From positions 1-16,699 of the forward strand of contig JAQTTS010000016.1 in assembly GCA_028710655.1 (NCBI GenBank): a stretch of DNA of 16,699 bases. Direction: 5' to 3'. Positions 1 through 7,371 of this stretch are shown in pieces. Both the position numbers and the translations under genes were made by a program. The notes below the pieces were generated by a model. That model saw only the letters and a list, made by a program, of their open reading frames with translations. It searched no databases and was not told where the DNA came from. The stretch's first letter is position 1; every line of letters begins with the position of its first letter. The stretch is from Dehalococcoidales bacterium (GTDB taxonomy: Bacteria > Chloroflexota > Dehalococcoidia > Dehalococcoidales > UBA5760).

Positions 1-1
1 C

Positions 2-520
2 AGCGGACTGATTGGCTATTTCAACTCCGGTGATGAATATATCAGCCTGACCGTGGTCAAGAATGGAGAGCCGTTAGAGCTGTTCAACGAGCGGGAGGTG
101 GCGCACCTTAAGGATGTCAAGACACTGGTACAATTAAACCGCCGCCTGCTGGTGGGGACGGCGGTCTATGTCGGGGCCTACGCCGGCGTCTCTCTATTCT
201 GGCGCGGGAAGCAGCACCGACGCCGGCTGGCATGGTCGGTCTTTATCGGCTCAAGCATCACCCTGGGGATAATTGTTGCCCTGGGGGCAGGTTCGATGCT
301 GCTCGACTTCAACGAGTTATTCACCCGGTTCCATCTCGTTGCCTTCACCAACGATCTGTGGATGCTTGATCCGGCTACGGACTACCTGATAATGCTCTTT
401 CCGGAGGGTTTCTGGTATGACTCGGCCGCGCTCCTGGGCCAGATAACCGCCGCTGTAGCAGGTACGCTATGCGTAACAAGCATACTGTATCGGAAAAGGG
501 CAAAAAAGCAGCCGGATTAA
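2..520 (+). CDS. DUF1461 (TIGR01906-like) integral membrane protein, 5' partial
   Basis: The reading frame is open to the left edge: codons from position 2 read SGLIGYFNSGDEYISLT before the GTG at 53, so the gene is truncated by the window and that GTG is probably internal. The visible part has a soluble segment with LFNEREVAHLKDVKTLV, typical of DUF1461 extracytoplasmic loops. Three hydrophobic segments follow (about residues 34-50, 60-83 and 124-146 counted from the GTG), and the protein ends in a basic tail, RKRAKKQPD. The function of this family is unknown. The family assignment rests on the E-x-x-H-x-x-DV motif and the topology. The next gene downstream is convergent (fmdB-like, minus strand), 117 bp away. 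Confidence 0.75.
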   Translation, partial: SGLIGYFNSGDEYISLTVVKNGEPLELFNEREVAHLKDVKTLVQLNRRLLVGTAVYVGAYAGVSLFWRGKQHRRRLAWSVFIGSSITLGIIVALGAGSMLLDFNELFTRFHLVAFTNDLWMLDPATDYLIMLFPEGFWYDSAALLGQITAAVAGTLCVTSILYRKRAKKQPD

Positions 521-637
521 GGTGTTATCTTAACTGGTCTAGGCCGCCAAACACCTCGTCCTGCTCTAATAAACCGGAAATATCCTTTCCGTCACTATCC
601 GTAAGAGTTCAACAGGAGACACCCTGTCCCTTCACGA
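521..637. other. convergent intergenic spacer with weak hairpins
   Basis: Between the DUF1461 gene and the FmdB-like gene there are two small inverted repeats: GGTGTT at 521-526 with AACACC at 550-555, and ACAGG at 612-616 with CCTGT at 623-627. Either could help end transcription from one side, but neither has a clear T-tract. No coding potential is seen. Confidence 0.3.
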
Positions 638-868
638 TTAGTGATTACAGCTCTGACAGCTACTGGCATTACAGCCAGAACAGGCACTGCCGCCAAAAGA
701 AGTGGTAATACCACCGGCATCTTTGGAGAAGGAGGCAAAGGCAGAGGGCACCCGCCCGGCACTAGTCTGACAGCGAGGACAGCAGGCCGTCTCCTCAGAT
801 TCGCTTGCCTTACGGAGCAGTTCAAACTTCAACTTACAACCGGGGCAAAGATATTCATATAGCGGCAT
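638..868 (-). CDS. FmdB-family zinc ribbon protein (copy 1)
   Basis: A 76-residue protein beginning MPLYEYLCPGCKLKF, the classic start of FmdB/CxxC_CxxC_SSSS putative regulatory proteins. The zinc ribbon is formed by C8-x2-C11 and a second pair in the CCPRC stretch near residues 29-33. The family is widespread and small; a regulatory role was proposed from the fmd operon, but its biochemical function is not established. The C-terminus is unusual in carrying more cysteines (SACSGCNASSCQSCNH), so it could bind a second metal. The start is fixed by the conserved MPLYEY. Upstream GGTGGG gives only a weak ribosome binding site. A related copy lies at 8608-8790. Confidence 0.85.
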   Translation of the reverse strand: MPLYEYLCPGCKLKFELLRKASESEETACCPRCQTSAGRVPSAFASFSKDAGGITTSFGGSACSGCNASSCQSCNH

Positions 869-939
869 TTTGCTTACCCACCCGGGATTAGTCTAATCTT
901 TTTCCTCTGCGGCGTCAATGACTTTGCGATACGGTCTAC

Positions 940-969
940 TTGACGCTTCGGGAAGCAAAGCATTACTAT
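940..969 (+). promoter_or_regulatory. sigma70-type promoter for thioredoxin
   Basis: TTGACG at 940-945, an 18-nt spacer, then TACTAT at 964-969. The predicted start is near 977, followed by a good ribosome binding site (AGGAGGGG) just before the ATG at 1002. Sequence inference only. Confidence 0.5.
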
Positions 970-1001
970 AGATTGAATGGTACTATAAAAGGAGGGGCAT
1001 A

Positions 1002-1319
1002 ATGGTAAGAGATATTTCCGACCAGAACTTTGAGAGCGAGGTGCTAAAATCAACTCTGCCGGTGCTGGTAGACCTGTGGGCGCCCTGGTGCGGTCCCTGC
1101 CGTATGGTTAGCCCCGTTATTGATAAGCTAGCGGAAAAGTATGAAGGCAAGGTCAAGTTCTGCAAGTTGAATGTAGACGAAAATCAGCAGACGGCTGCCA
1201 AGTACAGCGTTATGTCCATACCTACCCTGCTGTTCTTCAAGAATGGAGAGAGAGCGGATACAGTTGTTGGTGCGGTATCGGAGCAGGCCCTGAAGCCAAA
1301 GATTGATGCCCTTCTTTAG
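1002..1319 (+). CDS. trxA: thioredoxin
   Basis: A 105-residue cytoplasmic thioredoxin, the normal length for a single-domain TrxA. It reduces protein disulfides and is itself reduced by thioredoxin reductase, which is not in this window. The active site WCGPC is at residues 29-33 (C30 and C33), and the cis-proline loop SIPTLLFF has P74. The central DLWAPWCGPCRM motif and terminal helix are all in place. The ATG start is preceded by AGGAGGGG at ideal spacing and by a recognisable promoter. Its TAG stop overlaps the TAA stop of the convergent phosphatase gene within TTAG at 1316-1319, so no terminator separates the two genes. Confidence 0.95.
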   Translation: MVRDISDQNFESEVLKSTLPVLVDLWAPWCGPCRMVSPVIDKLAEKYEGKVKFCKLNVDENQQTAAKYSVMSIPTLLFFKNGERADTVVGAVSEQALKPKIDALL

Positions 1320-1936
1320 GCTGGCGGCAGGTGATCCAGGTGCGCGATACTGTTGAACAGATTCAATATTGCCCCTCCGGGGCAGGTTTCCACGATACTG
1401 AGAGAAGCCAGGCCTGGAACAAACTGGAATACGTACTTTAGCTCTAATCCCAGCAGACGGCAGATAAGAGTACGCAGCACTCCACTATGAGCCACAACCA
1501 GTATGGCATCCTCTGCCTTATGCTTCTCCAGCCTCTCGATGAACTTTCCCACTCGCTTACCCAACTCGGCAAGCCCCTCGCCATCGGGAAACCTTAAGTC
1601 TGTATTTCTATCTTTCAAGTACCGGGAGCATTCAGGGTAAAGTTGGTCGATCTCTTCAAAAGTCAACCCCTCGACCTTACCGTAGTTGAACTCACGCAGT
1701 TCAGTGCAGCTGGTGACATCTTGTCGATGTCTGGAGGCAATGGTCCGAGCGGTTACCAACGCCCTCTTGAGGTCGCTGGAGTAGACAAAGTCAATCTTCT
1801 CCGACGCCAGGCGATCACGCAGTCTCTCCGCCTGCTCCAGTCCCAAGGCACTCAGTTCGACATCGGTATGACCCCAGAGACGCAGGGAACTCTTCAGTGC
1901 AGTCTCCCCGTGCCGAACCAGAAATAATCTAGACAT
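1316..1936 (-). CDS. histidine phosphatase family protein (phosphoglycerate mutase/CobC-like)
   Basis: A 206-residue protein of the branch-2-like histidine phosphatase superfamily. The catalytic RHG triad is at residues 8-10 (LVRHGET, H9 nucleophile), with R58 in SSDLKRALVTA, the acid E82 in LREFNYG, and the second histidine H150 in VVAHSGVLR. Members include cofactor-dependent phosphoglycerate mutase, alpha-ribazole phosphatase (CobC) and broad phosphatases. The GKVEGLTFEEI segment and short length fit CobC/GpmB-like phosphatases better than true glycolytic mutase, but the substrate cannot be read from the sequence. The ATG is preceded by AGGGGAG at close spacing. The 3' end overlaps trxA by four bases. 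Confidence 0.88.
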   Translation of the reverse strand: MSRLFLVRHGETALKSSLRLWGHTDVELSALGLEQAERLRDRLASEKIDFVYSSDLKRALVTARTIASRHRQDVTSCTELREFNYGKVEGLTFEEIDQLYPECSRYLKDRNTDLRFPDGEGLAELGKRVGKFIERLEKHKAEDAILVVAHSGVLRTLICRLLGLELKYVFQFVPGLASLSIVETCPGGAILNLFNSIAHLDHLPPA

Positions 1937-1977
1937 GACTCCCCTTCCCTAAAGCTAATAAGACCCCGAACATAAAC

Positions 1978-2007
1978 ATTATAACAAGACCGGCCCGTCG
2001 GGAGCAA
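1978..2007 (-). promoter_or_regulatory. promoter for the histidine phosphatase gene
   Basis: On the minus strand, a perfect TATAAT (complement of 1978-1983) lies about 40 nt upstream of the ATG, with a weak TTGCTC (complement of 2002-2007) 18 nt further up. The -10 match is strong and the -35 poor. Confidence 0.45.
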
Positions 2008-2079
2008 AGGAATAGCGATCAGTCAATATCTAAATCGGGCCTATCCGGGTTGTTTATGTCTATCCGCTTGCCCTTGGTG

Positions 2080-2101
2080 TATAATGAACCTGAGCATCAG
2101 G
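2080..2101 (+). promoter_or_regulatory. -10 box and dyad upstream of rmuC
   Basis: TATAAT at 2080-2085 sits about 50 nt before the rmuC start. The perfect inverted repeat CCTGAgcaTCAGG at 2089-2101 falls where transcription would begin. No good -35 is seen. The dyad could be a small operator or the first hairpin of the transcript. Confidence 0.35.
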
Positions 2102-2134
2102 TAATGGACTTGGCAGCGTTCGGGTAAGTGCGGT

Positions 2135-3118
2135 ATGGAAATAATAGTGATTATTATTCTTTCGGTTGCTATCGCGGTCCTGCTCGGAGTTTTTCTCCGC
2201 GACCGGTCACGGGGACGGCAGGCGCTAGAGGCACAGGGTGAAGCACTGTCCCGGGTAGTGGAGGAGAAACTGGAGGGTAACGTTAGGGTCTTCGGCGATC
2301 TGCGAGAAAGATTAGGCGAACTGACACAGAGGACGAGAGATATTCAGGAGATCGGACGGAACATCTCCAACCTGCAGGAACTTTTACGAGCGCCGAAGTT
2401 CAGGGGCTGCTTTGGAGAGCTGCTGCTGGAGAGATTGTTGGCCGACGTTCTGCCCCGGGGTGCTTACTCTCTACAGCATAGATTTCTCGACGGAAGGACA
2501 GTGGACGCCGTGGTGCAGATCGGGCGCAATCTGATCCCGGTCGACTCAAAATTCCCCCTGGAAGATTTTGAGCGTATGGTCAGGCTGGATACCGATGAAG
2601 AGAAAAGGGCCTCACGTCAGCAGTTCGTCAGCACCATTAAGAAACACATCGATAACGTGAGCAAATATATACTGCCCGACGAAGGCACCTTCGACTTCGC
2701 CCTGATGTATATACCGGCCGAGAATGTCTATTACGAAGCGGTAATTCGCGGGACACAATCCGCCGAATGGAGCGATATGTATTCATACTCTCTGAAGAAG
2801 CGGGTGGTACCGGTATCACCAAACAGCTTCTACGCCTACCTGCAGGTGATCGTCCTAGGGCTAAAGGGACTACGCTTTGAGGCGGCAGCACACGACATTC
2901 TGGGCTATATCGGCCGCCTGCAGGGCGACCTCAAGGATTTCGAGCAGGACTACGAGGTAATCGGGGGACATATCCACCACGCCGCCAGCAAGTACGACAC
3001 CGCCAGCAGAAAGTTGAACAGGTTCGAGGACAAGCTGCGTCTTGCCGTGGAGAATCCTGCCGAAGAATTACCCGAATCATCCGCAGACGGGGGCGGTGAT
3101 CAGGCCGACAGGCAATGA
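2135..3118 (+). CDS. rmuC: RmuC-family DNA recombination protein
   Basis: A 327-residue protein with an N-terminal membrane segment (residues about 2-20), a helical and probably coiled-coil stretch (about 30-85), and an RmuC domain from about 88 to 285. Recognisable motifs are FRGCFGELLLERLL, VDAVVQIGRNLIPVDSKFPLEDFERM, DFALMYIPAENVYYEAV and the VVPVSPNSFYAYLQVI block. The domain has a PD-(D/E)xK nuclease-like core; in E. coli RmuC limits inversions at short inverted repeats. It is a little shorter than many homologues. The ribosome binding site is weak, so the ATG was chosen because it begins the membrane segment. The TGA stop overlaps the ATG of a small basic ORF (ATGA at 3115-3118). Confidence 0.9.
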   Translation: MEIIVIIILSVAIAVLLGVFLRDRSRGRQALEAQGEALSRVVEEKLEGNVRVFGDLRERLGELTQRTRDIQEIGRNISNLQELLRAPKFRGCFGELLLERLLADVLPRGAYSLQHRFLDGRTVDAVVQIGRNLIPVDSKFPLEDFERMVRLDTDEEKRASRQQFVSTIKKHIDNVSKYILPDEGTFDFALMYIPAENVYYEAVIRGTQSAEWSDMYSYSLKKRVVPVSPNSFYAYLQVIVLGLKGLRFEAAAHDILGYIGRLQGDLKDFEQDYEVIGGHIHHAASKYDTASRKLNRFEDKLRLAVENPAEELPESSADGGGDQADRQ

Positions 3119-3240
3119 ATCGGACAAAGGGCTTTATTCATCTCAACAAATTTAAGTCGGGCCGGGCTATCAAAAAGTCCGACAAGGCGTTATATAGAAA
3201 AAAGACGGGAACAGCTAAACAGAGGGGAGTGAAGGATTAA
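3115..3240 (+). CDS. candidate small basic protein (41 aa) overlapping rmuC
   Basis: An ORF too short for routine gene calling. ATG at 3115 overlaps the rmuC stop as ATGA, and TAA at 3238-3240 directly abuts the next ATG. The product, beginning MNRTKGFIHLNKFKSGRAIK, is very rich in Lys and Arg with no hydrophobic segment, suggesting nucleic-acid or membrane-surface binding if it is expressed. The ATGA junction suggests translational coupling to rmuC. I do not recognise a family. The case rests on the junctions and on the lack of any other explanation for the interval. Confidence 0.4.
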   Translation: MNRTKGFIHLNKFKSGRAIKKSDKALYRKKTGTAKQRGVKD

Positions 3241-3339
3241 ATGGATAAGGGACGTCGCCGTGGTCTATATATCTTGCTGGGGATTGCCATCGCGGCACTC
3301 AGTATTGGCCTGGTCTTTTTCTTTACCAAAGCGGGTTAA
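3241..3339 (+). CDS. small single-span membrane protein (32 aa)
   Basis: An ORF starting with ATG immediately after the TAA of the preceding small ORF. The product starts MDKGRRRGLYILLGI, a positively charged N-terminus, followed by one hydrophobic helix (about residues 9-28) and a short TKAG tail, so an N-in orientation is expected. GAAGGA about five bases upstream of the ATG, with AGGGGAG further up, can serve as ribosome binding site. The rmuC, basic ORF and membrane ORF junctions (ATGA, then TAAATG) suggest one transcript. Function unknown; it may be a small membrane regulator or a lineage-specific protein. Confidence 0.5.
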   Translation: MDKGRRRGLYILLGIAIAALSIGLVFFFTKAG

Positions 3340-3476
3340 ACCTACCGGTATTATCGGCCCTGCAATTGGTGCACTCTCATCCATCGCCGGTCAACCCGGT
3401 TAGGCCGTATGTTGCGTCTGTTTGCCGCGCAGATTAATTACGGCAGGACCTCCGGGATGGAACCAAGTCCCATCTG

Positions 3477-3505
3477 TTGACGCCCCTTCCCGCCAATGTT
3501 ACACT
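3477..3505 (+). promoter_or_regulatory. promoter for the nadK operon
   Basis: TTGACG at 3477-3482, a 17-nt spacer and TACACT at 3500-3505. The predicted start is about 3512, leaving a short leader with GAGGAG before the GTG at 3539. This probably drives nadK, the acetyltransferase and the Nudix gene together. Confidence 0.5.
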
Positions 3506-3538
3506 TTACTTGCTCTGAGTGAGGAGTAAGTAGATCCC

Positions 3539-4372
3539 GTGAAAAGAATTGGCATTCTCTGCCACCCGCTGAACAAAGCCGCCCGTCCCATGGCTGACGA
3601 CCTGGAGAGTTTTCTCGGCGCCCGGGGCGTTTCTACGTGGGTATGTTCCGCCTGGGAAAGCGATGAGGCGAGGGCACAGATGGAGGATACCGATCTGATA
3701 CTGACTGTCGGCGGCGACGGAACAATTCTGCGGGCGGCCCAGGTGGTGATCTCAAACCAGATTCCAATTACCGGGGTGAACCTGGGTAAGCTGGGTTTTA
3801 TGACTGAGCTCAGCGCTGCCGAGGCAAAAGACAAACTGGCAGCACTGCTGGCAGGAGAGGGCTGGCTGGACGAGCGGGCTATGCTGGAGGCAAAGCTGAA
3901 AACCCCCGATGGCAAGAGTACCCGGGTGCTCTATGCCCTGAATGATATGGTAATGGCACGCGGCGAAATAGCCCGCATGGTCCATATCGAGGCCGCCATT
4001 GACGGGGAGGAACTGACTACCTATCGAGCCGACGGGGTTATTCTGGCCACCGCCACCGGCAGCACCGGCTATTCGCTATCGGCGGGAGGGCCCATCCTCC
4101 ATCCCCAGGCCAGGGAGTTCCTTCTGTTACCGATACTACCTCACCTGAGTCTTGCCTATACCCTGGTATTACCGTCCTCAGTGTCAGTCAGACTGCGCAT
4201 CAATGCCACTCATACTACCACGTTAAGTGTTGACGGCCACATAAACCTGCCTCTCGCCAGCGGCACTACGCTGGAAGTGAAGCGGAGTAAAAAGAAGACG
4301 CGATTCTTGAGGATCCATCCCAAGACGTCCTTCTATGGTTCTCTGGAGCAAAGACTGAAAGGGAAAAAGTAG
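3539..4372 (+). CDS. nadK: NAD kinase
   Basis: A 277-residue ATP (or polyphosphate)-NAD kinase, the enzyme that makes NADP from NAD. The diagnostic GGDGT is at residues 58-62, NDMV at 135-138, and the NAD-binding block with RADG (D165) and TATGSTGYSLSAGGP at 164-185. Length is normal. Translation starts at GTG, chosen because KRIGILCHP is the usual first strand of the fold and GAGGAG lies upstream. It is the first gene of a run of three; the acetyltransferase starts 8 bp after its stop. The family's usual second conserved segment after GGP is present (ILHPQAREFLLLPILPH). Confidence 0.95.
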   Translation: MKRIGILCHPLNKAARPMADDLESFLGARGVSTWVCSAWESDEARAQMEDTDLILTVGGDGTILRAAQVVISNQIPITGVNLGKLGFMTELSAAEAKDKLAALLAGEGWLDERAMLEAKLKTPDGKSTRVLYALNDMVMARGEIARMVHIEAAIDGEELTTYRADGVILATATGSTGYSLSAGGPILHPQAREFLLLPILPHLSLAYTLVLPSSVSVRLRINATHTTTLSVDGHINLPLASGTTLEVKRSKKKTRFLRIHPKTSFYGSLEQRLKGKK

Positions 4373-4380
4373 GTGGTAAA

Positions 4381-4851
4381 GTGGTAAAGATAGAAAGAGC
4401 CACGATTGGAGATGTCAGCCAGATACACCGGTTGATCAACTTCTTCGCCAGCAGAGGGAAGATGCTGGCCCGCTCTTTAAGCGAGATATACGGAAACGTC
4501 AGGGATTATCAGGTGGTCAGAGATGGAGAGCAGGTGATTGCCTGCGTAGCCCTGCACGTTATGTGGTCGGACCTGGCTGAGATCAAGTCGCTGGCAGTCG
4601 CTGAGAGCAACCAGAAACAGGGGATCGGCGAACGGATGATCCGTAGCTGCCTTGCGGAAGCAAAAGTGCTCGGCATAAGCACTGTTTTCTGCCTGACCTA
4701 TAAACCGGAGCTGTTTGAGCGAGTGGGCTTTTCTCGAATAGACAAAATGGAACTTCCTAATAAGGTCTGGACGGAATGCTACCGCTGTCCCAAGTTTCCC
4801 AACTGCGACGAAGTAGCCCTCGTCTATCACACGGGGGTCCAGGTTGACTGA
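4381..4851 (+). CDS. GNAT N-acetyltransferase, short ArgA-like
   Basis: A 156-residue single-domain GNAT. The acetyl-CoA site follows the pattern SLAVAESNQKQGIGERMI (residues about 74-91), the Q/RxxGxG/A loop being QKQGIG, and FERVGF marks the last strand-helix. The C-terminal LPNKVWTECYRCPKFPNCDE, with its three cysteines, is typical of short amino-acid N-acetyltransferases related to the glutamate acetyltransferase (ArgA) of arginine biosynthesis. The substrate is therefore suggested by family resemblance, not proven. The start is GTG, with AGGTGG a few bases upstream. The stop lies inside the Nudix ORF start region (8-bp overlap), implying coupled translation. Confidence 0.8.
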   Translation: MVKIERATIGDVSQIHRLINFFASRGKMLARSLSEIYGNVRDYQVVRDGEQVIACVALHVMWSDLAEIKSLAVAESNQKQGIGERMIRSCLAEAKVLGISTVFCLTYKPELFERVGFSRIDKMELPNKVWTECYRCPKFPNCDEVALVYHTGVQVD

Positions 4852-5383
4852 GGAGAGAACGCTATCCAGTCACCTCGTCTACGAAGGGCGGGCGCTCAGG
4901 TTGCGCATCGACGAGGTGGAGACAGCGGGCGGCCGAGAGTCCAGGCGAGAGATCGTTGAGCACGAAGATTGTGTCGCTATTATCGCGGTTGCCGGCGATA
5001 GCATACTGCTGGTAAGACAGTTCCGTAAACCGGTGGAGCAGGAACTACTGGAGATACCGGCCGGCGGCATTAACCCCGGCGAGAGCCCGGAGGAGGCTGT
5101 TAGCCGTGAGCTACGCGAGGAAACAGGCTACCTGCCTCAAAAAATGGAGCGGCTGGGCGGCTTCTATTCCATACCCGGTTACGGTACGGAATACCTCTAC
5201 CTATATCTGGCAACCGAACTCACTCCCGGCCGTCTGTTTGCCGAGGACACCGAGAGCATCAGTGTGGTACCGGTACCGGTCAGCCGGATTCTCGAGCTTA
5301 TCGCCTCGGGCAGCATCTGCGACGCGAAGAGCATCGCCGGGCTGCTCACCTTTCTGGAATATCTCAAGCGAAGTAACGGCTAA
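4844..5383 (+). CDS. Nudix hydrolase, ADP-ribose pyrophosphatase type
   Basis: A 179-residue Nudix protein with a complete Nudix box at residues 74-96 (GX5EX7REUXEEXGU, with E80, RELREE at 88-93 and G95). The flanking sequence ILLVRQFRKPVEQELLEIPAG is the signature of the ADP-ribose/NDP-sugar pyrophosphatase group, which splits ADP-ribose to AMP and ribose phosphate. Placement with NAD kinase fits a role in clearing NAD breakdown products. The start is TTG at 4844, overlapping the acetyltransferase gene by 8 bp; a later start would cut conserved N-terminal sequence (RTLSSHLVYEGRALRLRID). The TAA stop overlaps the TAG of the convergent HIT gene in CTAA at 5380-5383. Confidence 0.9.
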   Translation: MTEERTLSSHLVYEGRALRLRIDEVETAGGRESRREIVEHEDCVAIIAVAGDSILLVRQFRKPVEQELLEIPAGGINPGESPEEAVSRELREETGYLPQKMERLGGFYSIPGYGTEYLYLYLATELTPGRLFAEDTESISVVPVPVSRILELIASGSICDAKSIAGLLTFLEYLKRSNG

Positions 5384-5739
5384 CCGAGTTTATCGGCTAG
5401 CTTCCTTCCGCCGATGAGGTGCATATGGAGATGGGGCACCAGTTGCCCTCCCCACTCGCCGTAGTTTACCACCAGGCGGTACCCTTTTTCCGAGATACCT
5501 TCGCTTTTTGCCAGACGATTAGCAACGCTGACCATACGCCCGATAAGAGACGACTCACCTTCGGATAGATGCGCCAGGGAAGGGATATGCCTCCTGGGTA
5601 TGATAAGCAGATGAACCGGCGCCTGGGGACTAATGTCGCGGAAAGCAATTACTTCCTCATCCTGATAGAGGATTTCGGTAGCCACTCTGCCGGCCGCAAT
5701 TTGACAGAAAATGCAGTCCGTTTCCACCTTTTTCCTCAT
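5380..5739 (-). CDS. HIT family nucleotide hydrolase/transferase
   Basis: A 119-residue HIT-domain protein of the HinT/PKCI branch. The catalytic histidine triad HLHMH is at residues 103-107, followed by LIGG. The N-terminal DCIFCQI supplies C9 and C12, which with H51 and the triad region can bind zinc in this subfamily. HinT proteins hydrolyse purine nucleoside phosphoramidates, including aminoacyl-AMP adducts. The start ATG precedes RKKVETDCIFC; most relatives begin near DCIFC, so a few extra N-terminal residues are present. It is read in the same direction as the carboxyltransferase gene 125 bp upstream and probably shares its transcript, as no promoter of its own was found. Confidence 0.92.
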   Translation of the reverse strand: MRKKVETDCIFCQIAAGRVATEILYQDEEVIAFRDISPQAPVHLLIIPRRHIPSLAHLSEGESSLIGRMVSVANRLAKSEGISEKGYRLVVNYGEWGGQLVPHLHMHLIGGRKLADKLG

Positions 5740-5864
5740 TTTAGATCAGATTTCCCTTATTCCCCGGAGATCTTCTCAACAAACTGCTCTACCGCTATCT
5801 TACCCGCTTCCCCCAGCGATCAACTCAGCCTCAGAATTGACGTCTGCGTCGTCTTCAGCCTTAA
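5740..5864 (-). other. spacer between pycB-like and HIT genes; possible frame-broken tail
   Basis: Read on the minus strand after the carboxyltransferase stop, one frame gives LIKAEDDADVNSEAELIA and the frame beginning just after it gives LGEAGKIAVEQFVEKISGE before a stop. Both stretches look like soluble coding sequence but need a one-base shift to join, and neither has a clear start. It may be the remains of a C-terminal extension or of a small gene, or chance. I do not recognise the peptide. Confidence 0.25.
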
Positions 5865-7256
5865 TCAAGAGGAGATCTCCAGACCGAACTTCCTTTTCAG
5901 AAAACGCAGTCCGGTGATGGGATAGAGCGCGGCTATCAGTACGTCACCGATATCATCGGTAAAATCTTTTACCGCCTCTCTGGCCTTGTCCAGTTCCGGC
6001 TCAAGCATATCGGCAGCACGGCAGGTAACCGGAGTCTTGCCCCGTTTATAGTGCTTCAGGACGATCTCCTGTACTTCAGGATCAATGGGAGCCGGCGGTT
6101 TGCCATACAGCCCGTAAACGTAGTCCTGTAGCTGAGTCGATACCAGCTTGTATCTGCCGACCAGAACATTCTGGACAGCCTGTACTCCGATAATCTGGCT
6201 GGTAGGGGTTACCAGCGGCGGGTAGCCCAGCTCCTTGCGCACCCGTGGGACCTCTTTATATACTTCATCCAGCCTGTGCAGGACATTACCCTCGCGTAAC
6301 TGGGAAACCAGATTGGATATCATACCACCGGGGATCTGGTGCATCAGCACACCGGTATCAATAACCGATGTTTTGGTGTTCCCCATAAAGTCCTGATACT
6401 TGGGGGCTATCGACTCGATGTACTCCCCCAGCTTGAAAAGATGGGTCAAGTCGAGGCCGGTGTCCCGGGTAGTCCCCTGCAGGGCGACCAGAATAGGCTC
6501 GACAGCCGGGTGAGAAGAGCGCAGGGCAAACGGAGCCAGGGCGGTATCAATAATGTCCACTCCGGCCTCGATGGCCTTCAGACAGCTCATCGAGGCCATA
6601 CCGCTGGTATAGTGGGTATGAAGCTGCACCGGTACCTTTAATACTTTCTTCAGGGCTTTAATCAGCCGATAGGCATCATCGGGGGCGATAAGACCCGCCA
6701 TATCCTTGATACAGATGCTGTCAGCACCCATATCCTGCATGATGAGCGCCTTATTAACATAATAATCGAGATTGTACACCGCGCCACCCATCTTACGCTC
6801 GGTAAGCGAATAGCATATCGAGAGCTGGACATGCTTGCCGCTCTCCTTGATCGCCTTAAGGCAAGTCTCGAAGTTGCGCTCATCATTCAGGGCGTCAAAG
6901 ACCCTGAAGATATCGATGCCCACCCGGGCAGCATGATGGACAAAGGCAGCAACCACATCATCGGCGTAGTTTCGGTAACCGACCAGGTTCTGCCCTCTGA
7001 GCAGCATTTGCAGCGGCGTATCCGGCATCAGCTCCTTAAGGAGACGAGGCCTCTGCCAGGGGTCCTCGTTGAGAAACCTGGTCGCAACATCAAAGGTAGC
7101 ACCGCCCCAGACCTCCATCGAGTGAAAGCCGACCTTGTTCATCTCCGCGGCGATATTCACCATATCCTCGGTCCGCATTCGGGTGGCTAACAGCGACTGG
7201 TGTCCGTCACGGAAGGTGATATCGGTAATTTTCAGGGGGCTCCCGGCCATCTTCAA
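5865..7256 (-). CDS. PycB/OadA-type carboxyltransferase subunit, no biotin domain
   Basis: A 463-residue biotin-dependent carboxyltransferase of the pyruvate carboxylase B / oxaloacetate decarboxylase alpha / transcarboxylase 5S family. The HMGL-like TIM barrel (about residues 9-275) carries metal ligand D17 in TFRDGHQS, the carbamylated lysine K184 in SICIKDMAG, and H213 and H215 in LHTHYTSG. The PYC_OADA domain follows (about 290-455). The protein stops at KFGLEISS and has no C-terminal biotinyl domain with an AMKM motif, unlike methanogen PycB (about 570 residues), so it would need separate biotin carrier and carboxylase partners, none of which is in this window. A TTG start at 7256 is preferred: GGAG lies 8 nt upstream of it, but 14 nt from the ATG at 7250. 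Confidence 0.88.
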   Translation of the reverse strand: MKMAGSPLKITDITFRDGHQSLLATRMRTEDMVNIAAEMNKVGFHSMEVWGGATFDVATRFLNEDPWQRPRLLKELMPDTPLQMLLRGQNLVGYRNYADDVVAAFVHHAARVGIDIFRVFDALNDERNFETCLKAIKESGKHVQLSICYSLTERKMGGAVYNLDYYVNKALIMQDMGADSICIKDMAGLIAPDDAYRLIKALKKVLKVPVQLHTHYTSGMASMSCLKAIEAGVDIIDTALAPFALRSSHPAVEPILVALQGTTRDTGLDLTHLFKLGEYIESIAPKYQDFMGNTKTSVIDTGVLMHQIPGGMISNLVSQLREGNVLHRLDEVYKEVPRVRKELGYPPLVTPTSQIIGVQAVQNVLVGRYKLVSTQLQDYVYGLYGKPPAPIDPEVQEIVLKHYKRGKTPVTCRAADMLEPELDKAREAVKDFTDDIGDVLIAALYPITGLRFLKRKFGLEISS

Positions 7257-7301
7257 TTTGAGTGCTCCGTTTATAGAGTGTCCAGTTTTACGACACCTAT
7301 T

Positions 7302-7330
7302 ATTATACAGGTTAGACTATTCTATGGAAA
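7302..7330 (-). promoter_or_regulatory. promoter for the carboxyltransferase/HIT unit
   Basis: On the minus strand, TTTCCA (complement of 7325-7330), a 17-nt spacer, then TATAAT (complement of 7302-7307). The leader is about 40 nt and contains GGAG before the TTG start. Confidence 0.5.
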
Positions 7331-7371
7331 GTGGCTAAAATAGTGATAGAATGAGAGCAACTTTAAGAGCG

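Noticed and set aside
1643..1927. 94-codon plus-strand ORF opposite the histidine phosphatase
   Set aside because: It is a shadow of the well-supported minus-strand gene, whose catalytic motifs are intact.
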